Shown here: positions 28,706 to 37,272 of the stretch, one piece after another
How positions within the stretch are numbered: the stretch's first letter is position 1
How the letters are laid out: every line of letters starts with the position of its first letter
Assembly: GCF_036246005.1 (NCBI RefSeq)
Contig: NZ_CP109171.1
Coordinates: 2,654,001-2,718,000 of the forward strand
Direction: 5' to 3'
Source: Streptomyces sp. NBC_01723
Lineage (GTDB): Bacteria > Actinomycetota > Actinomycetes > Streptomycetales > Streptomycetaceae
DNA: 64,000 bases
Made by a program: the position numbers and the translations under genes
The notes under the pieces: model-generated
Database searches by the model: none
Seen by the model: only the letters and a program-made list of their open reading frames with translations
Told to the model about the DNA's origin: nothing

Positions 28706-29524
28706 CTACCGCTTCTGGCAGGTGGGGCACCAGAAGAGGTTGCGGGCGGCGAGGTCCGCGGTGCGGATCGCGTCGCCGCACAGGTGGCAGGAGAGGTCGG
28801 CCCGGCGGTAGACGTAGACCTCGCCGCCGTGGTCGTCGACGCGGGGCGGGCGGCCCATGGCTTCGGGGGTGTGCTCGGGCCGGACGGTGTCGATGCGGTT
28901 GTTCCGCACGCCCTCGCGCATGAGGACGGTGAGGTCGTGCCAGATGGTGTCCCACTCGGCGGGGGTGACGGCCTTGCCGGGGCGGTACGGGTCGATACCG
29001 TGGCGGAAGAGGACCTCGGCGCGGTAGACGTTGCCGACGCCGGCGATGACCTTCTGGTCCATGAGCAGGGCGGCGATCGTGGTGCGGCTGCGGGAGACGC
29101 GGCGGTAGGCGGCCTGCGGGTCGGCGTCCGGGCGCAGGGGGTCGGGGCCGAGGCGGTCGTGTATCGCCTGCTTCTCCGGGTCGGTGATCAGGGCGCAGGT
29201 GGTGGGGCCGCGGAGGTCGACGTACGCGGTGTCGTTGGTGAGGCGGAGGCGGACGGTGTCCGTGGGCGGGGGCGCCGGGGTTGTGCCGAAGGTGACCTTG
29301 CCGAAGAGGCCGAGGTGGATGTGGACCCAGCCGGCGGGCTCGGCGGCGCCGAAGCCGAGGAAGAGGTGCTTGCCGTGGGCCTCGGTGCGGACGAGGGGGG
29401 TGCCGGTGAGGAGGGCGGCGGAGTCGGCGAACTTGCCCTGGGGGCTGGTGACGTGGACTGCCGTCCGGGCGAAGGCGGCGGCGTAGTCCTGGGCCAGCCG
29501 GTGGATGGTGTGCCCCTCTGGCAC
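28706..29524 (-). CDS. nei: Fpg/Nei-family DNA glycosylase (endonuclease VIII-like)
   Basis: The 272-aa enzyme starts MPEGHTIHR, giving the catalytic Pro2-Glu3 pair after Met removal (Nei-type GHT). It has the H2TH region (QKVIAGVGNVYRAEVLFRHGIDP) and a C-terminal zinc finger (CHLC...CPTC). It excises oxidised pyrimidines and cleaves the AP site. The GTG start at 29524 places the catalytic Pro correctly. Upstream on the same strand is a tandem-repeat-rich spacer, then rpiB. Confidence 0.94.
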   Translation of the reverse strand: MPEGHTIHRLAQDYAAAFARTAVHVTSPQGKFADSAALLTGTPLVRTEAHGKHLFLGFGAAEPAGWVHIHLGLFGKVTFGTTPAPPPTDTVRLRLTNDTAYVDLRGPTTCALITDPEKQAIHDRLGPDPLRPDADPQAAYRRVSRSRTTIAALLMDQKVIAGVGNVYRAEVLFRHGIDPYRPGKAVTPAEWDTIWHDLTVLMREGVRNNRIDTVRPEHTPEAMGRPPRVDDHGGEVYVYRRADLSCHLCGDAIRTADLAARNLFWCPTCQKR

Positions 29525-29913
29525 GGTGTCCTTTCCCTTCCTTTCCTTGCCTTGGCCCACCCGCCCACCCGACTCGGTCGGTCGAGAGGCGGGACTCGCC
29601 CCGGGGCTCCGCCCCGCCCCCCGGCGGGGACTCCGTCCCCTGCACCCCTGGGGCACGTGCCCCGGGCCCAGGTTCCAGCACCCCGGGCGCACGTTCCAGC
29701 ACCGCGGGCCCAGGTTCCGGCACCGCGAGCCCAGGTTCCAGCACCGCGAGCCCAGGTTCCAGCACCGCGGGCGCACGTTCCAGCACCGCGGGCCCAGGTT
29801 CCGGCACCCGGGCGTGTTCCGGCGCCCAAGCGCCGCGGGTCGCCTTGCCCCAGGCGGCGTGGCCCCCCGGCGCGCACACGCCGGGGAAACGGCACCGTCG
29901 GAGACGCCCCGCG
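29525..29913. other. nei-rpiB spacer with repeat array
   Basis: This 389-bp gap contains GC-rich low-complexity DNA: a CCCCGGGGCTCCGCCCCG-type segment near 29600, the 21-bp tandem array (29661-29807) and a further GC-rich stretch. The frames that cross the array give only 7-residue repeats (e.g. RAQVPAP) and have no start site, so I see no gene. Confidence 0.6.
29661..29807. repeat. 21-bp tandem repeat, seven units
   Basis: Seven contiguous 21-bp units have the consensus CGCGGGCCCAGGTTCCAGCAC, with an eighth partial unit after 29807. Units 4 and 5 are identical. Units 2 and 6 share the GCGCACG variant, and units 3 and 7 are identical. This pattern suggests duplication of a block of units. 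The array is intergenic, between nei and rpiB. Confidence 0.95.
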
Positions 29914-30399
29914 TTACTGCTGCGGGTGGTGTGCGGGGATCGGCGGGAGGTCGCCCGTGGTCTCGTAGGACGCGAGCATGTCGATGCGGCGGATGTGGCG
30001 CTCGTCGCCGGAGAACGGGGTGGCGAGGAAGGTCTCGACGAACTTCGTCGCCTCCTCCCGGGTGTGCATGCGGGCGCCGACCGCGACGACGTTGGCGTCG
30101 TTGTGCTGGCGGCCGAGAGCGGCCGTCTCCTCGCTCCAGGCCAGCGCCGCGCGCACGCCCTTCACCTTGTTCGCGGCGATCTGCTCGCCGTTGCCGGAGC
30201 CGCCGATCACGATGCCGAGGGCGCCGGGCTCGGCGGCCGTCCGCTCGGCCGCGCGGAGGCAGAAGGGCGGGTAGTCGTCCTGGGCGTCGTAGATGTGCGG
30301 GCCGCAGTCGACGGGGTCGTGGCCCGCCGCCCTGAGCCAGTCGACGAGGTGGTTCTTGAGTTCGAAGCCTGCATGGTCCGAGCCGAGATACACGCGCAT
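29914..30399 (-). CDS. rpiB: Ribose-5-phosphate isomerase B
   Basis: The 161-aa RpiB/LacAB-fold protein has N-terminal MRVYLGSDHAGFELK, the active-site loop GGSGNGEQIAANKV and NDANVVAVGARM. The Cys of E. coli RpiB is absent; as in mycobacterial RpiB, a Glu in the loop is the likely base. It interconverts ribose-5-P and ribulose-5-P in the pentose phosphate pathway. The ATG at 30399 starts the conserved fold. It is divergent from the first amino-acid permease. Confidence 0.93.
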   Translation of the reverse strand: MRVYLGSDHAGFELKNHLVDWLRAAGHDPVDCGPHIYDAQDDYPPFCLRAAERTAAEPGALGIVIGGSGNGEQIAANKVKGVRAALAWSEETAALGRQHNDANVVAVGARMHTREEATKFVETFLATPFSGDERHIRRIDMLASYETTGDLPPIPAHHPQQ

Positions 30400-30606
30400 G
30401 CGACGAGTGTGACATGCGCCCCAGGGGAGGGCCCTGTCGGGTGTCAGCCTTGAAATCACCGAGTGAAACTATGGAACCTCAGGCAAAGCTCAAGTAACGA
30501 TCCGGATTCAGAGGTTCCCCAATCCGTTCACCTCCGTTTCACTGGTCCGGCTCGTACACCGCTCGTACGGGAAAGTGCACGACCGGCGCAAAGGAAGACC
30601 TCCCCC

Positions 30607-32064
30607 ATGACTTCGCAGCCGACCTTGACCAAGCCCGAGGACGGGCCCGCGGGGCCCGGAGAACCCGGGCCGGGGCTTCAGGCAGGGCTCAAGAACCGCC
30701 ATCTGTCGATGATCGCCATCGGCGGTGTCATCGGAGCCGGACTCTTCGTCGGCTCCAGCTCGGGAATCGCCACCGCGGGCCCCGGCATCCTCCTCTCCTA
30801 CGCCCTCGTCGGCACGCTCGTGGTGCTGGTGATGCGGATGCTCGGGGAGATGTCCGCCGCCAACCCCACCTCCGGCTCCTTCTCCGCGCACGCCGACCGG
30901 GCGATCGGCCCCTGGGCCGGGTTCACCATCGGCTGGCTCTACTGGTTCTTCTGGGTCGTCGTGCTGGCCGTGGAGGCGACCGCCGGGGCCGTGATCCTCG
31001 AAGGCTGGATACCGGCCGTGCCCCAGTGGGGCTGGGCCCTGATCGTGATGGTCGTCCTGACCGCCACCAACCTCGTCTCCGTCGGCTCCTACGGCGAGTT
31101 CGAGTTCTGGTTCGCGGGGATCAAGGTCGTCGCCATCGCCGCGTTCATCGTCGTCGGCGGGCTGGCCGTCTTCGGGCTGCTGCCCGGCGCCGACACCGAC
31201 CAGGCCGGACTGTCCAATCTGACGGAGCACGGCGGGTTCCTGCCGAACGGGGCGGGCGCGATCCTGACCGGTGTACTGCTCGTCGTCTTCTCCTTCATGG
31301 GCAGCGAGATCCCCACGCTGGCCGCCGGTGAGTCCGAGGACCCGCAGCGCGCCGTCACCAAGGCGACCAACAGCATCATCTGGCGTATCGGCGTCTTCTA
31401 CCTGGGCTCCATCTTCGTCGTGGTCGCGCTGCTGCCGTGGGACTCGCAGTCGATCATCGACAAGGGCTCGTACGTGGCCGCGCTGGACTCGCTCGGCATC
31501 GCGAACGCCGGTCAGATCATGAACTTCATCGTGCTGACCTCGGTGCTCTCCTGCCTGAACTCCGGGCTCTACACGGCCTCCCGCATGGCCTTCTCGCTCG
31601 GCCGGCGCGGTGACGCGCCGAAGGCCTTCGCCCGCACGACCTCGCAGGGCGTGCCGCGGACGGCGATCCTGGTGTCCGTGGTGTTCGGCTTCGTCGCCGT
31701 CTTCTTCAACTACGAGTTCCCGGACTCCGTCTTCCTCTTCCTCGTCAACTCCTCGGGCGCCGTGGCCCTCTTCGTCTGGCTGGTGATCTGCCTCTCGCAG
31801 CTGCGGATGCGGAGGATCATCGAGGCGGAGGCGCCGGAGAAGCTGGTGGTGCGGATGTGGCTGTTCCCGTACCTGACCTGGGTGGCCGCCGCCGTCATCG
31901 TCTTCGTGCTCGGCTACATGCTCACCGACACCGAGAACAACGGGCGCACGACCGTGCTGCTGTCGCTGCTCGTCGCGGCGCTCGTCATCGTCGTCGCCCT
32001 CGTCAAGCAGCGGATCACCGGGCGGAAGGACGCCGCCGACAAGGCCGTCGCCGAGAAGGGCTGA
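30607..32064 (+). CDS. APC-family amino acid permease 1
   Basis: The 485-aa protein has about 12 transmembrane helices and the amino-acid/proton symporter signature at the N-terminus (LKNRHLSMIAIGGVIGAGLFVGS), placing it in the AAT (GabP/CycA/AnsP-like) group. The substrate is not determinable; neutral amino acids or GABA are typical. The upstream region (about 200 bp) is shared with divergent rpiB. It ends at an exceptional 24-bp-stem terminator. A close paralogue lies at 33062. Confidence 0.9.
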   Translation: MTSQPTLTKPEDGPAGPGEPGPGLQAGLKNRHLSMIAIGGVIGAGLFVGSSSGIATAGPGILLSYALVGTLVVLVMRMLGEMSAANPTSGSFSAHADRAIGPWAGFTIGWLYWFFWVVVLAVEATAGAVILEGWIPAVPQWGWALIVMVVLTATNLVSVGSYGEFEFWFAGIKVVAIAAFIVVGGLAVFGLLPGADTDQAGLSNLTEHGGFLPNGAGAILTGVLLVVFSFMGSEIPTLAAGESEDPQRAVTKATNSIIWRIGVFYLGSIFVVVALLPWDSQSIIDKGSYVAALDSLGIANAGQIMNFIVLTSVLSCLNSGLYTASRMAFSLGRRGDAPKAFARTTSQGVPRTAILVSVVFGFVAVFFNYEFPDSVFLFLVNSSGAVALFVWLVICLSQLRMRRIIEAEAPEKLVVRMWLFPYLTWVAAAVIVFVLGYMLTDTENNGRTTVLLSLLVAALVIVVALVKQRITGRKDAADKAVAEKG

Positions 32065-32083
32065 CCGCCGCCCGGATCCGGGA

Positions 32084-32135
32084 CACGAAAGAGGCTCGCC
32101 CGGTCGCTGCTGCGACCGGGCGAGCCTCTTTCGTG
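32084..32135. terminator. Bidirectional terminator between the permease and bioY
   Basis: A 24-bp perfect stem (32084-32107 with 32112-32135) has a 4-nt loop TGCT. The GAAAGAG and CTCTTTC ends provide A/T tracts on both strands, so it fits termination of both converging genes. Confidence 0.95.
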
Positions 32136-32148
32136 CGCTGCCGCGGCC

Positions 32149-32733
32149 CTACCGCTTGTCGACCAGCTTCCACGCGGTGGGCAGGACGCCCATCGCCAGG
32201 GCGGCCTTCAGCGCGTCGCCGATCAGGAACGGGGTGAGGCCGGCCGCGATCGCGGCGGTGAGGGACATGTCCGCGGCCAGGGCCAGGTACGGCACGCCGA
32301 CGGCGTAGATGATCGCCTCGCCGAGCAGCATCGTGCCGGCCATGCGCAGCACGGAGCGGTCGGCGCCGCGGCGGGCCAGGGCGCCCACCACCGTGGCGGC
32401 GAGCAGCATGCCGAAGACATAGCCGAGGGACGGGGCCGCGGTGCCGGAGCCGCCCTCCGCGAACCACGGCACGCCGGCCATGCCGACCAGCGCGTAGAGC
32501 GCGAGCGAGAGCAGGCCGCGGCGCGCGCCGAGCGCCGTGCCGACGAGCAGCGCCGCGAAGGTCTGTCCGGTCACCGGCACCGGGGAGCCGGGCACGGGTA
32601 CCGCGATCTGGGCGGCCACGCCGGTGAGCACGGCGCCGCCGGCCACGAGCGCTGCGTCCCGGACGCGGGAGGAGGGGATGAGGTCGGCGAGGACCTGCCC
32701 GGAACGGGGGGTGGGGACGGCGGCGGTGCTCAT
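32149..32733 (-). CDS. bioY: Biotin transporter substrate-binding subunit BioY
   Basis: The 194-aa membrane protein has about six helices and BioY signatures (PVPGSPVPVTGQTFAALLVG and the GxxxG-rich YALVGMAGVPWFA). BioY is the S component of an ECF biotin importer. No bioM/bioN energising genes are adjacent, so it either works alone or shares a distant ECF module. It is flanked on both sides by amino-acid permeases. Confidence 0.92.
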   Translation of the reverse strand: MSTAAVPTPRSGQVLADLIPSSRVRDAALVAGGAVLTGVAAQIAVPVPGSPVPVTGQTFAALLVGTALGARRGLLSLALYALVGMAGVPWFAEGGSGTAAPSLGYVFGMLLAATVVGALARRGADRSVLRMAGTMLLGEAIIYAVGVPYLALAADMSLTAAIAAGLTPFLIGDALKAALAMGVLPTAWKLVDKR

Positions 32734-33061
32734 GGGGGACTCCGCGGTGGTGTGGACATGTCGGGACAGCGTGACGCTATCCCAGCGGGCCGGGGCCGAT
32801 CACCAGCAGCGCTCGACAAAGGCTCGATCGGCGGCTTGGTGGGCTCCCGACAAACGCGCGGGATACACCCGCTCTCGGGTGACACCGGTCACGGAGTGGA
32901 TGAGGCGGGCGTCACGGCAGGCGGAATCCCGCATTCGGACGACCACGTTCCGTATCGGCGGTGTCCGTATCGTGGGCAGCCGCTGTCGCCCACCGGCGCG
33001 ACCCCGGAGACTGTGGGCGTTTTTGCCCTGCCCCTCCCCCACGCATTGGACGAGCCGCTCC
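32734..33061. other. Divergent promoter region of bioY and permease 2
   Basis: This 328-bp spacer has no gene. I find no clear BioQ/BirA-type palindrome. It should hold both divergent promoters. Confidence 0.4.
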
Positions 33062-34444
33062 ATGTCCAACAGCACCACCACCGAGGCACCGCCGCGGTCG
33101 GACGACGCCGCCCTCTCCCACGGCCTCAAGCAGCGCCACCTGTCGATGATCGCCCTCGGTGGCGTGATCGGCGCCGGGCTGTTCGTCGGCTCCGGGGCCG
33201 GTATCGCCGCCGCCGGACCCTCGATCGTCGTCGCCTACACCCTCTCCGGCCTCCTCGTGATGCTGGTGATGCGGATGCTGGGCGAGATGTCCGCCGCCTA
33301 CCCGTCCTCGGGCTCCTTCTCCGCGCACGCCGAACGGGCGATCGGCCCCTGGGCCGGGTTCACCGCGGGCTGGGCGTTCTGGGTGCTGCTCTGCACGGCC
33401 GTCGGCCTGGAGGGCATCGGCGCGGCGCAGATCGTGCACGGCTGGCTGCCGGGCACGCCCGAGTGGGCGTGGGTGGCGCTGTTCATGGTGGTGTTCTGCG
33501 GGACGAACCTGGCCGCGGTGAAGAACTTCGGCGAGTTCGAGTTCTGGTTCGCCGCCCTCAAGGTCGGCGCGATCTCGCTCTTCCTGGTGCTGGGCGTGCT
33601 GGCGATCGTCGGCGTCCTGCCGGGCACGGACGCCCCCGGCACCTCGCACCTCGGCGACTTCATGCCCAACGGCGGCAACGGCCTGATCATCGGCCTCCTC
33701 GCCTCGGTCTTCGCCTACGGCGGCCTGGAGACGGTGACCATCGCGGCGGCCGAGTCGGAGAACCCGGTGAAGGGTGTGGCGAGCGCCGTGCGGACGGCGA
33801 TGTGGCGGATCGCGCTCTTCTACATCGGCTCGATGGCGGTCATCGTCACCCTGGTCCCCTGGGACTCCCCCGAGGTGGTCGAGAAGGGCCCGTACGTCGC
33901 AGCCCTCGACGAGCTGGGCATCCCGGGCGCCGGCCAGCTCATGAACGTCGTCGTGCTGGTCGCGCTGCTGAGCGCGATGAACGCCAACATCTACGGCGCC
34001 TCGCGGATCGGCTACTCGCTGGTCGAGCGCGGCCAGGGCCCGAGGGCGCTGGGCCGGGTGTCGGGCGGGGTGCCGCGGGTCGCGGTGCTGGTCTCCTCCC
34101 TCTTCGGCTTCGGCTGCGTGCTGCTCAGCTACTGGCGGCCGGACGACGTCTTCTCCTGGCTGCTGAACATGATCGGTGCGGTCATCCTGGTCGTCTGGAT
34201 CTTCATCGCCGTCGCCCAGCTGCGGCTGCGCCGCCGCCTGGAGCGCGAGGCGCCCGAGAAGCTGGTCGTGCGCATGTGGGGCTTCCCGTGGCTCACGTGG
34301 GTGGCGCTGGCGGGCATGGCCGCGATCTTCGTCCTGATGGCCCGCGAGCCGGACACCCGGGTGCAGCTGTACTCGACGGGCGGGATGACGCTGGTCCTGG
34401 CGGCCGTCGGCTACGCCTGGCAGCGGCGGCGCGCTCGCGTGTGA
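33062..34444 (+). CDS. APC-family amino acid permease 2
   Basis: The 460-aa, roughly 12-helix transporter is closely similar to the permease at 30607. They share LKQRHLSMIALGGVIGAGLFVGS-type starts, RMLGEMSAA, GSFSAHAERAIGPWAGF and EAPEKLVVRMW. The two probably arose by duplication, with bioY inserted or retained between them. Differences concentrate in the mid-region (helices 3-4) and the C-terminus, so substrates may differ. It ends at a 14-bp-stem terminator. Confidence 0.9.
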   Translation: MSNSTTTEAPPRSDDAALSHGLKQRHLSMIALGGVIGAGLFVGSGAGIAAAGPSIVVAYTLSGLLVMLVMRMLGEMSAAYPSSGSFSAHAERAIGPWAGFTAGWAFWVLLCTAVGLEGIGAAQIVHGWLPGTPEWAWVALFMVVFCGTNLAAVKNFGEFEFWFAALKVGAISLFLVLGVLAIVGVLPGTDAPGTSHLGDFMPNGGNGLIIGLLASVFAYGGLETVTIAAAESENPVKGVASAVRTAMWRIALFYIGSMAVIVTLVPWDSPEVVEKGPYVAALDELGIPGAGQLMNVVVLVALLSAMNANIYGASRIGYSLVERGQGPRALGRVSGGVPRVAVLVSSLFGFGCVLLSYWRPDDVFSWLLNMIGAVILVVWIFIAVAQLRLRRRLEREAPEKLVVRMWGFPWLTWVALAGMAAIFVLMAREPDTRVQLYSTGGMTLVLAAVGYAWQRRRARV

Positions 34445-34460
34445 CCGCCCGACCTCTCCG

Positions 34461-34495
34461 AGAGCCCCCGCACGGACGCGTGCGGGGGCTCTTTC
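34461..34495 (+). terminator. Terminator of permease 2
   Basis: AGAGCCCCCGCACG/CGTGCGGGGGCTCT, a 14-bp stem with a 4-nt loop, followed by TTT. Confidence 0.9.
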
Positions 34496-34541
34496 GTGCG
34501 CGTTCGGCCCGCCCGTCCGCACTCTCGCCACGCCTTGCTGC

Positions 34542-34568
34542 TAGCGTGCACTTGCAAGTCTTTTGCAA
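34542..34568 (+). promoter_or_regulatory. sodF promoter with Nur box
   Basis: TAGCGT (34542-34547) is a plausible -10. TTGCAA-GTCTT-TTGCAA (34552-34568) immediately follows and covers the likely start point. This matches the TTGCAA-N5-TTGCAA box through which the nickel-responsive regulator Nur represses the iron SOD gene in S. coelicolor (recalled from the literature). Confidence 0.8.
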
Positions 34569-34592
34569 TAAGAGGCTCGGAGGGGATCCACC

Positions 34593-35234
34593 ATGTCCGT
34601 CTACACGCTTCCTGAACTGCCGTACGACTACTCCGCGCTGGCCCCCGTGATCAGCCCCGAGATCATCGAGCTGCACCACGACAAGCATCACGCGGCCTAT
34701 GTGAAGGGCGCCAACGACACCCTGGAGCAGCTCGCCGAGGCGCGCGACAAGGAGTCGTGGGGGTCGATCAACGGCCTGGAGAAGAACCTCGCCTTCCACC
34801 TCTCCGGCCACATCCTGCACTCCATCTACTGGCACAACATGACCGGTGACGGCGGCGGCGAGCCCCTGGACAAGGACGGCGTGGGCGGCCTGGCCGACGC
34901 GATCGCCGAGTCGTTCGGTTCCTTCGCCGGTTTCAAGGCGCAGCTCACCAAGGCCGCCGCGACCACGCAGGGCTCCGGCTGGGGTGTGCTGGCGTACGAG
35001 CCGCTGAGCGGCCGTCTCATCGTCGAGCAGGTCTACGACCACCAGGGCAACGTCGGCCAGGGCTCCACGCCGATCCTGGTCTTCGACGCCTGGGAGCACG
35101 CCTTCTACCTCCAGTACAAGAACCAGAAGGTCGACTTCATCGACGCCATGTGGGCCGTCGTCGACTGGCAGGACGTGGCCAAGCGCTACGAGGCCGCCAA
35201 GGCACGCACGAACGTGCTGCTGCTGGCGCCCTGA
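34593..35234 (+). CDS. sodF: Iron superoxide dismutase
   Basis: The 213-aa Fe/Mn-SOD has metal ligands visible in [11 protein letters not shown] (H28), HLSGHILHS (H76) and [11 protein letters not shown] (Asp and His). It removes superoxide in the cytoplasm. AGAGGCTCGGAGGGG provides the ribosome-binding site for the ATG. The Nur box upstream predicts repression in nickel-replete cells, when Ni-SOD is made instead. Confidence 0.97.
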   Translation: MSVYTLPELPYDYSALAPVISPEIIELHHDKHHAAYVKGANDTLEQLAEARDKESWGSINGLEKNLAFHLSGHILHSIYWHNMTGDGGGEPLDKDGVGGLADAIAESFGSFAGFKAQLTKAAATTQGSGWGVLAYEPLSGRLIVEQVYDHQGNVGQGSTPILVFDAWEHAFYLQYKNQKVDFIDAMWAVVDWQDVAKRYEAAKARTNVLLLAP

Positions 35235-35308
35235 CGCCGCCCGACTCCCCGAGTCGTCCTGCCTCGTGATCGTCTTCTCACCCTTCACGGCGGCAGGCGG
35301 AATGAGGG

Positions 35309-35345
35309 AAGCCCCCGCGAGGACCTGACTCGCGGGGGCTTTCTG
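35309..35345. terminator. Terminator between sodF and the DUF574 gene
   Basis: A 13-bp stem, AAGCCCCCGCGAG/CTCGCGGGGGCTT, with a 7-nt loop is followed by TCTGTG. It serves sodF and possibly the converging methyltransferase gene. Confidence 0.85.
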
Positions 35346-35361
35346 TGTGCCGGGCGGGGTG

Positions 35362-36147
35362 TCAGGGCTTGCGGGCGAGCCCGCCGTGCTGGCCGATCGG
35401 CTGCGGGGCCGTTCCGTCCGGGGCGGGGTCCGGGCGCCACAGCGGGACCGACACCACGCCCGGGTCGACCAGGTCGAGGCCGTCGAAGTAGGCCTCGATC
35501 TGCTCGACGGGACGCAGGAAATAGGGGACCGCGCCGGTCTCGTTGTACCCGTCCTGGGCCGTCTCGTAGGCCGGGTCGGTGCCGCGGGAGCCGTCGTTGA
35601 CGCACAGGAAACTGCCGGCGGGCAGGCCCGCCATCAGGCGGCGGACCAGGTCGCGGGCCCGGTCGTGGCCCTCGATGTGACCGAGGATGCCGCTGAGGAC
35701 GAGGGCGGTGGGGCGGGTCGTGTCGAGGGTGCGTCCGGCCGCCTCCAGGACGCGCTCCGGCTCGTACAGGCTCAGGTCCTCGTAGGCGGTGGCGCCCTCG
35801 GGGGTGGAGGTGAGCAGGGCGCGGGCGTGCGCGAGGACCAGCGGGTCGTTGTCGACGTAGACGATCCGCGCCCCGGGGGCGTACCGCTGGGCGACCTCGT
35901 GGGTGTTGTCTGCGGTCGGCAGCCCGGTGCCGACGTCCAGGAACTGGCGCACCCCGGCCTCCAGGGCCAGGTACCGGATGGCGCGGCCGAGGAAGGCCCG
36001 GCTGCTGCGGGCGATGGTGACGATGCCGGGGAAGACGGCCGTGTAGGCGTCGCCGGCCGCCTCGTCCACGGGGTAGTTGTCCTTGCCGCCCAGCCAGTAG
36101 TTCCAGATCCGGGCCGAGTGCGGCACCGAGGTGTCGATCTCCGTCAT
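35362..36147 (-). CDS. DUF574-type SAM-dependent methyltransferase
   Basis: The 261-aa protein starts with the hallmark HSARIWNYWLGGKDNYPVDE, followed by the SAM site FLDVGTGLPTADN, IVYVDNDP and the C-terminal VSVPLWRPD. This is the Methyltransf_19/DUF574 family, highly expanded in streptomycetes, with no established substrate. GGAGG lies upstream of the ATG at 36147. It is convergent with sodF and divergent from the small zinc-ribbon gene. Confidence 0.9.
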   Translation of the reverse strand: MTEIDTSVPHSARIWNYWLGGKDNYPVDEAAGDAYTAVFPGIVTIARSSRAFLGRAIRYLALEAGVRQFLDVGTGLPTADNTHEVAQRYAPGARIVYVDNDPLVLAHARALLTSTPEGATAYEDLSLYEPERVLEAAGRTLDTTRPTALVLSGILGHIEGHDRARDLVRRLMAGLPAGSFLCVNDGSRGTDPAYETAQDGYNETGAVPYFLRPVEQIEAYFDGLDLVDPGVVSVPLWRPDPAPDGTAPQPIGQHGGLARKP

Positions 36148-36274
36148 GGGATGGGGCTCGCCTCCAGTGAGTGGGTGTGCCCATGCTCCTACGGGAGGGG
36201 AGCCGACGGGAACAGATGACCGCCGCCGGGCGGAGGCTTCCCGGTGCGACTGGTTCCGGGCCACAGTGTCCGGC

Positions 36275-36502
36275 ATGAGTCTTCCGAACCGGCGTTGCCC
36301 CAACTGCGGGGACACGGACCAGGACTTCCGCCCGCTCGACGGGGCCGAGCGGGCGTACGCGCTCACCCTCGCGCAGGTGTCCAGGGCCGACCTGGGCACC
36401 TACCGGCGCTGTGCGCGCGAGGGCTGCGTGCGGGTGCAGTCCTACTTCAACTGGAAGTCCGGGTTCGATCTGCCGGACTCCTTCCGGCCTACAGGTTGCT
36501 GA
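36275..36502 (+). CDS. Small 75-aa protein with zinc-ribbon-like N-terminus
   Basis: The product begins MSLPNRRCPNCGDTDQDF with a CPNC knuckle, and later has RRCAREGC, which could complete a four-Cys zinc site. The rest (VQSYFNWKSGFDLPDSF) is polar. The family is not recognised. Its stop overlaps the 3' end of the converging DsbA-like gene by 14 bp. The start assignment is moderate, with no strong ribosome-binding site. Confidence 0.5.
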   Translation: MSLPNRRCPNCGDTDQDFRPLDGAERAYALTLAQVSRADLGTYRRCAREGCVRVQSYFNWKSGFDLPDSFRPTGC

Positions 36503-37127
36503 AGTCCGGGCCCTTGGTGCGGGTGCGCTTGATCTCGTAGAAGCCCGGGACCGAGGCCACCGCGAGGGTGCCGTCCCACAGCCGGGCGGCTTCCTCGCCC
36601 TTGGGCGCCGGGGTGACGACCGGGCCGAAGAAGGCGACCTGGCCGCCGTCGGCGCCGGGGACGGCGATGACCGGGGTGCCGACCTCCTGGCCGACCTTGT
36701 CGATGCCCTCCTTGTGGGAGGCGCGCAGCTGGGGCTCGTAGGGCGTCGCGTCCCAGTGGTCCATGAGGGACTCGGGCAGGCCGACGTCCTTCAGGGCGGC
36801 GGCGACGGTCTCGCGGCCCGGGCCCTCCTCCTGGTTGTGGATGCGGGTGCCGAGCGCCGTGTAGAGGTCGCCGAGCACCTCGGCGCCGTGCTCCTCCTGG
36901 GCCGCGACGACCACGCGGACCGGGCCCCAGGCCTTGACCTCCAGCATCTCGCGGTACTCGTCGGGCAGCTCGTCGAGCTTGTCCTCGTTGAGCACGGCGA
37001 GGCTCATCAGGTGCCAGCGGACCTTGATGTCCCGGACCTTCTCCACCTCCAGGACCCAGCGCGAGGTCATCCATGCCCAGGGGCACAGGGGGTCGAACCA
37101 GAAGTCGACGGGAGTCTTGTCCGACAT
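36489..37127 (-). CDS. DsbA-fold oxidoreductase (mycothiol-dependent reductase-like)
   Basis: The 212-aa thioredoxin/DsbA-fold protein has the active-site segment VDFWFDPLCPWAWMTSRW and the cis-Pro region VGTPVIAVPG. It resembles actinobacterial proteins such as mycobacterial Rv2466c, which has CPWC. Here the second Cys is Ala (CPWA), leaving one cysteine, so it probably works through a mixed disulfide with mycothiol rather than as a dithiol enzyme. The ATG at 37127 has GAGGAG 5-6 nt upstream. It is divergent from pepN. Confidence 0.85.
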   Translation of the reverse strand: MSDKTPVDFWFDPLCPWAWMTSRWVLEVEKVRDIKVRWHLMSLAVLNEDKLDELPDEYREMLEVKAWGPVRVVVAAQEEHGAEVLGDLYTALGTRIHNQEEGPGRETVAAALKDVGLPESLMDHWDATPYEPQLRASHKEGIDKVGQEVGTPVIAVPGADGGQVAFFGPVVTPAPKGEEAARLWDGTLAVASVPGFYEIKRTRTKGPDFSNL

Positions 37128-37272
37128 GTCTCTCCTCATGAGGCGCACGAGCGGGCTTCTGTACGGGCAACGCGGCCGGGTACCCCGCCATTCCCGGGCT
37201 GCCGCGCGTCAGGGGCACATGGCAGGATCGGTGCTGTCCGCATACTGAACACCATCCGAGGGAGTGCCACCC

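Noticed and set aside
29661..29807. CRISPR-like repeat array
   Set aside because: The 21-bp units are contiguous with no spacers and no cas genes nearby; it is a plain tandem repeat.
28784..29968. Long plus-strand frame crossing the tandem repeat (VPAPRAQ repeats)
   Set aside because: It runs antisense to nei and only becomes repetitive in the spacer; no ribosome-binding site or domain.
32734..33061. Biotin-responsive operator upstream of bioY
   Set aside because: No convincing BioQ- or BirA-type palindrome was found.
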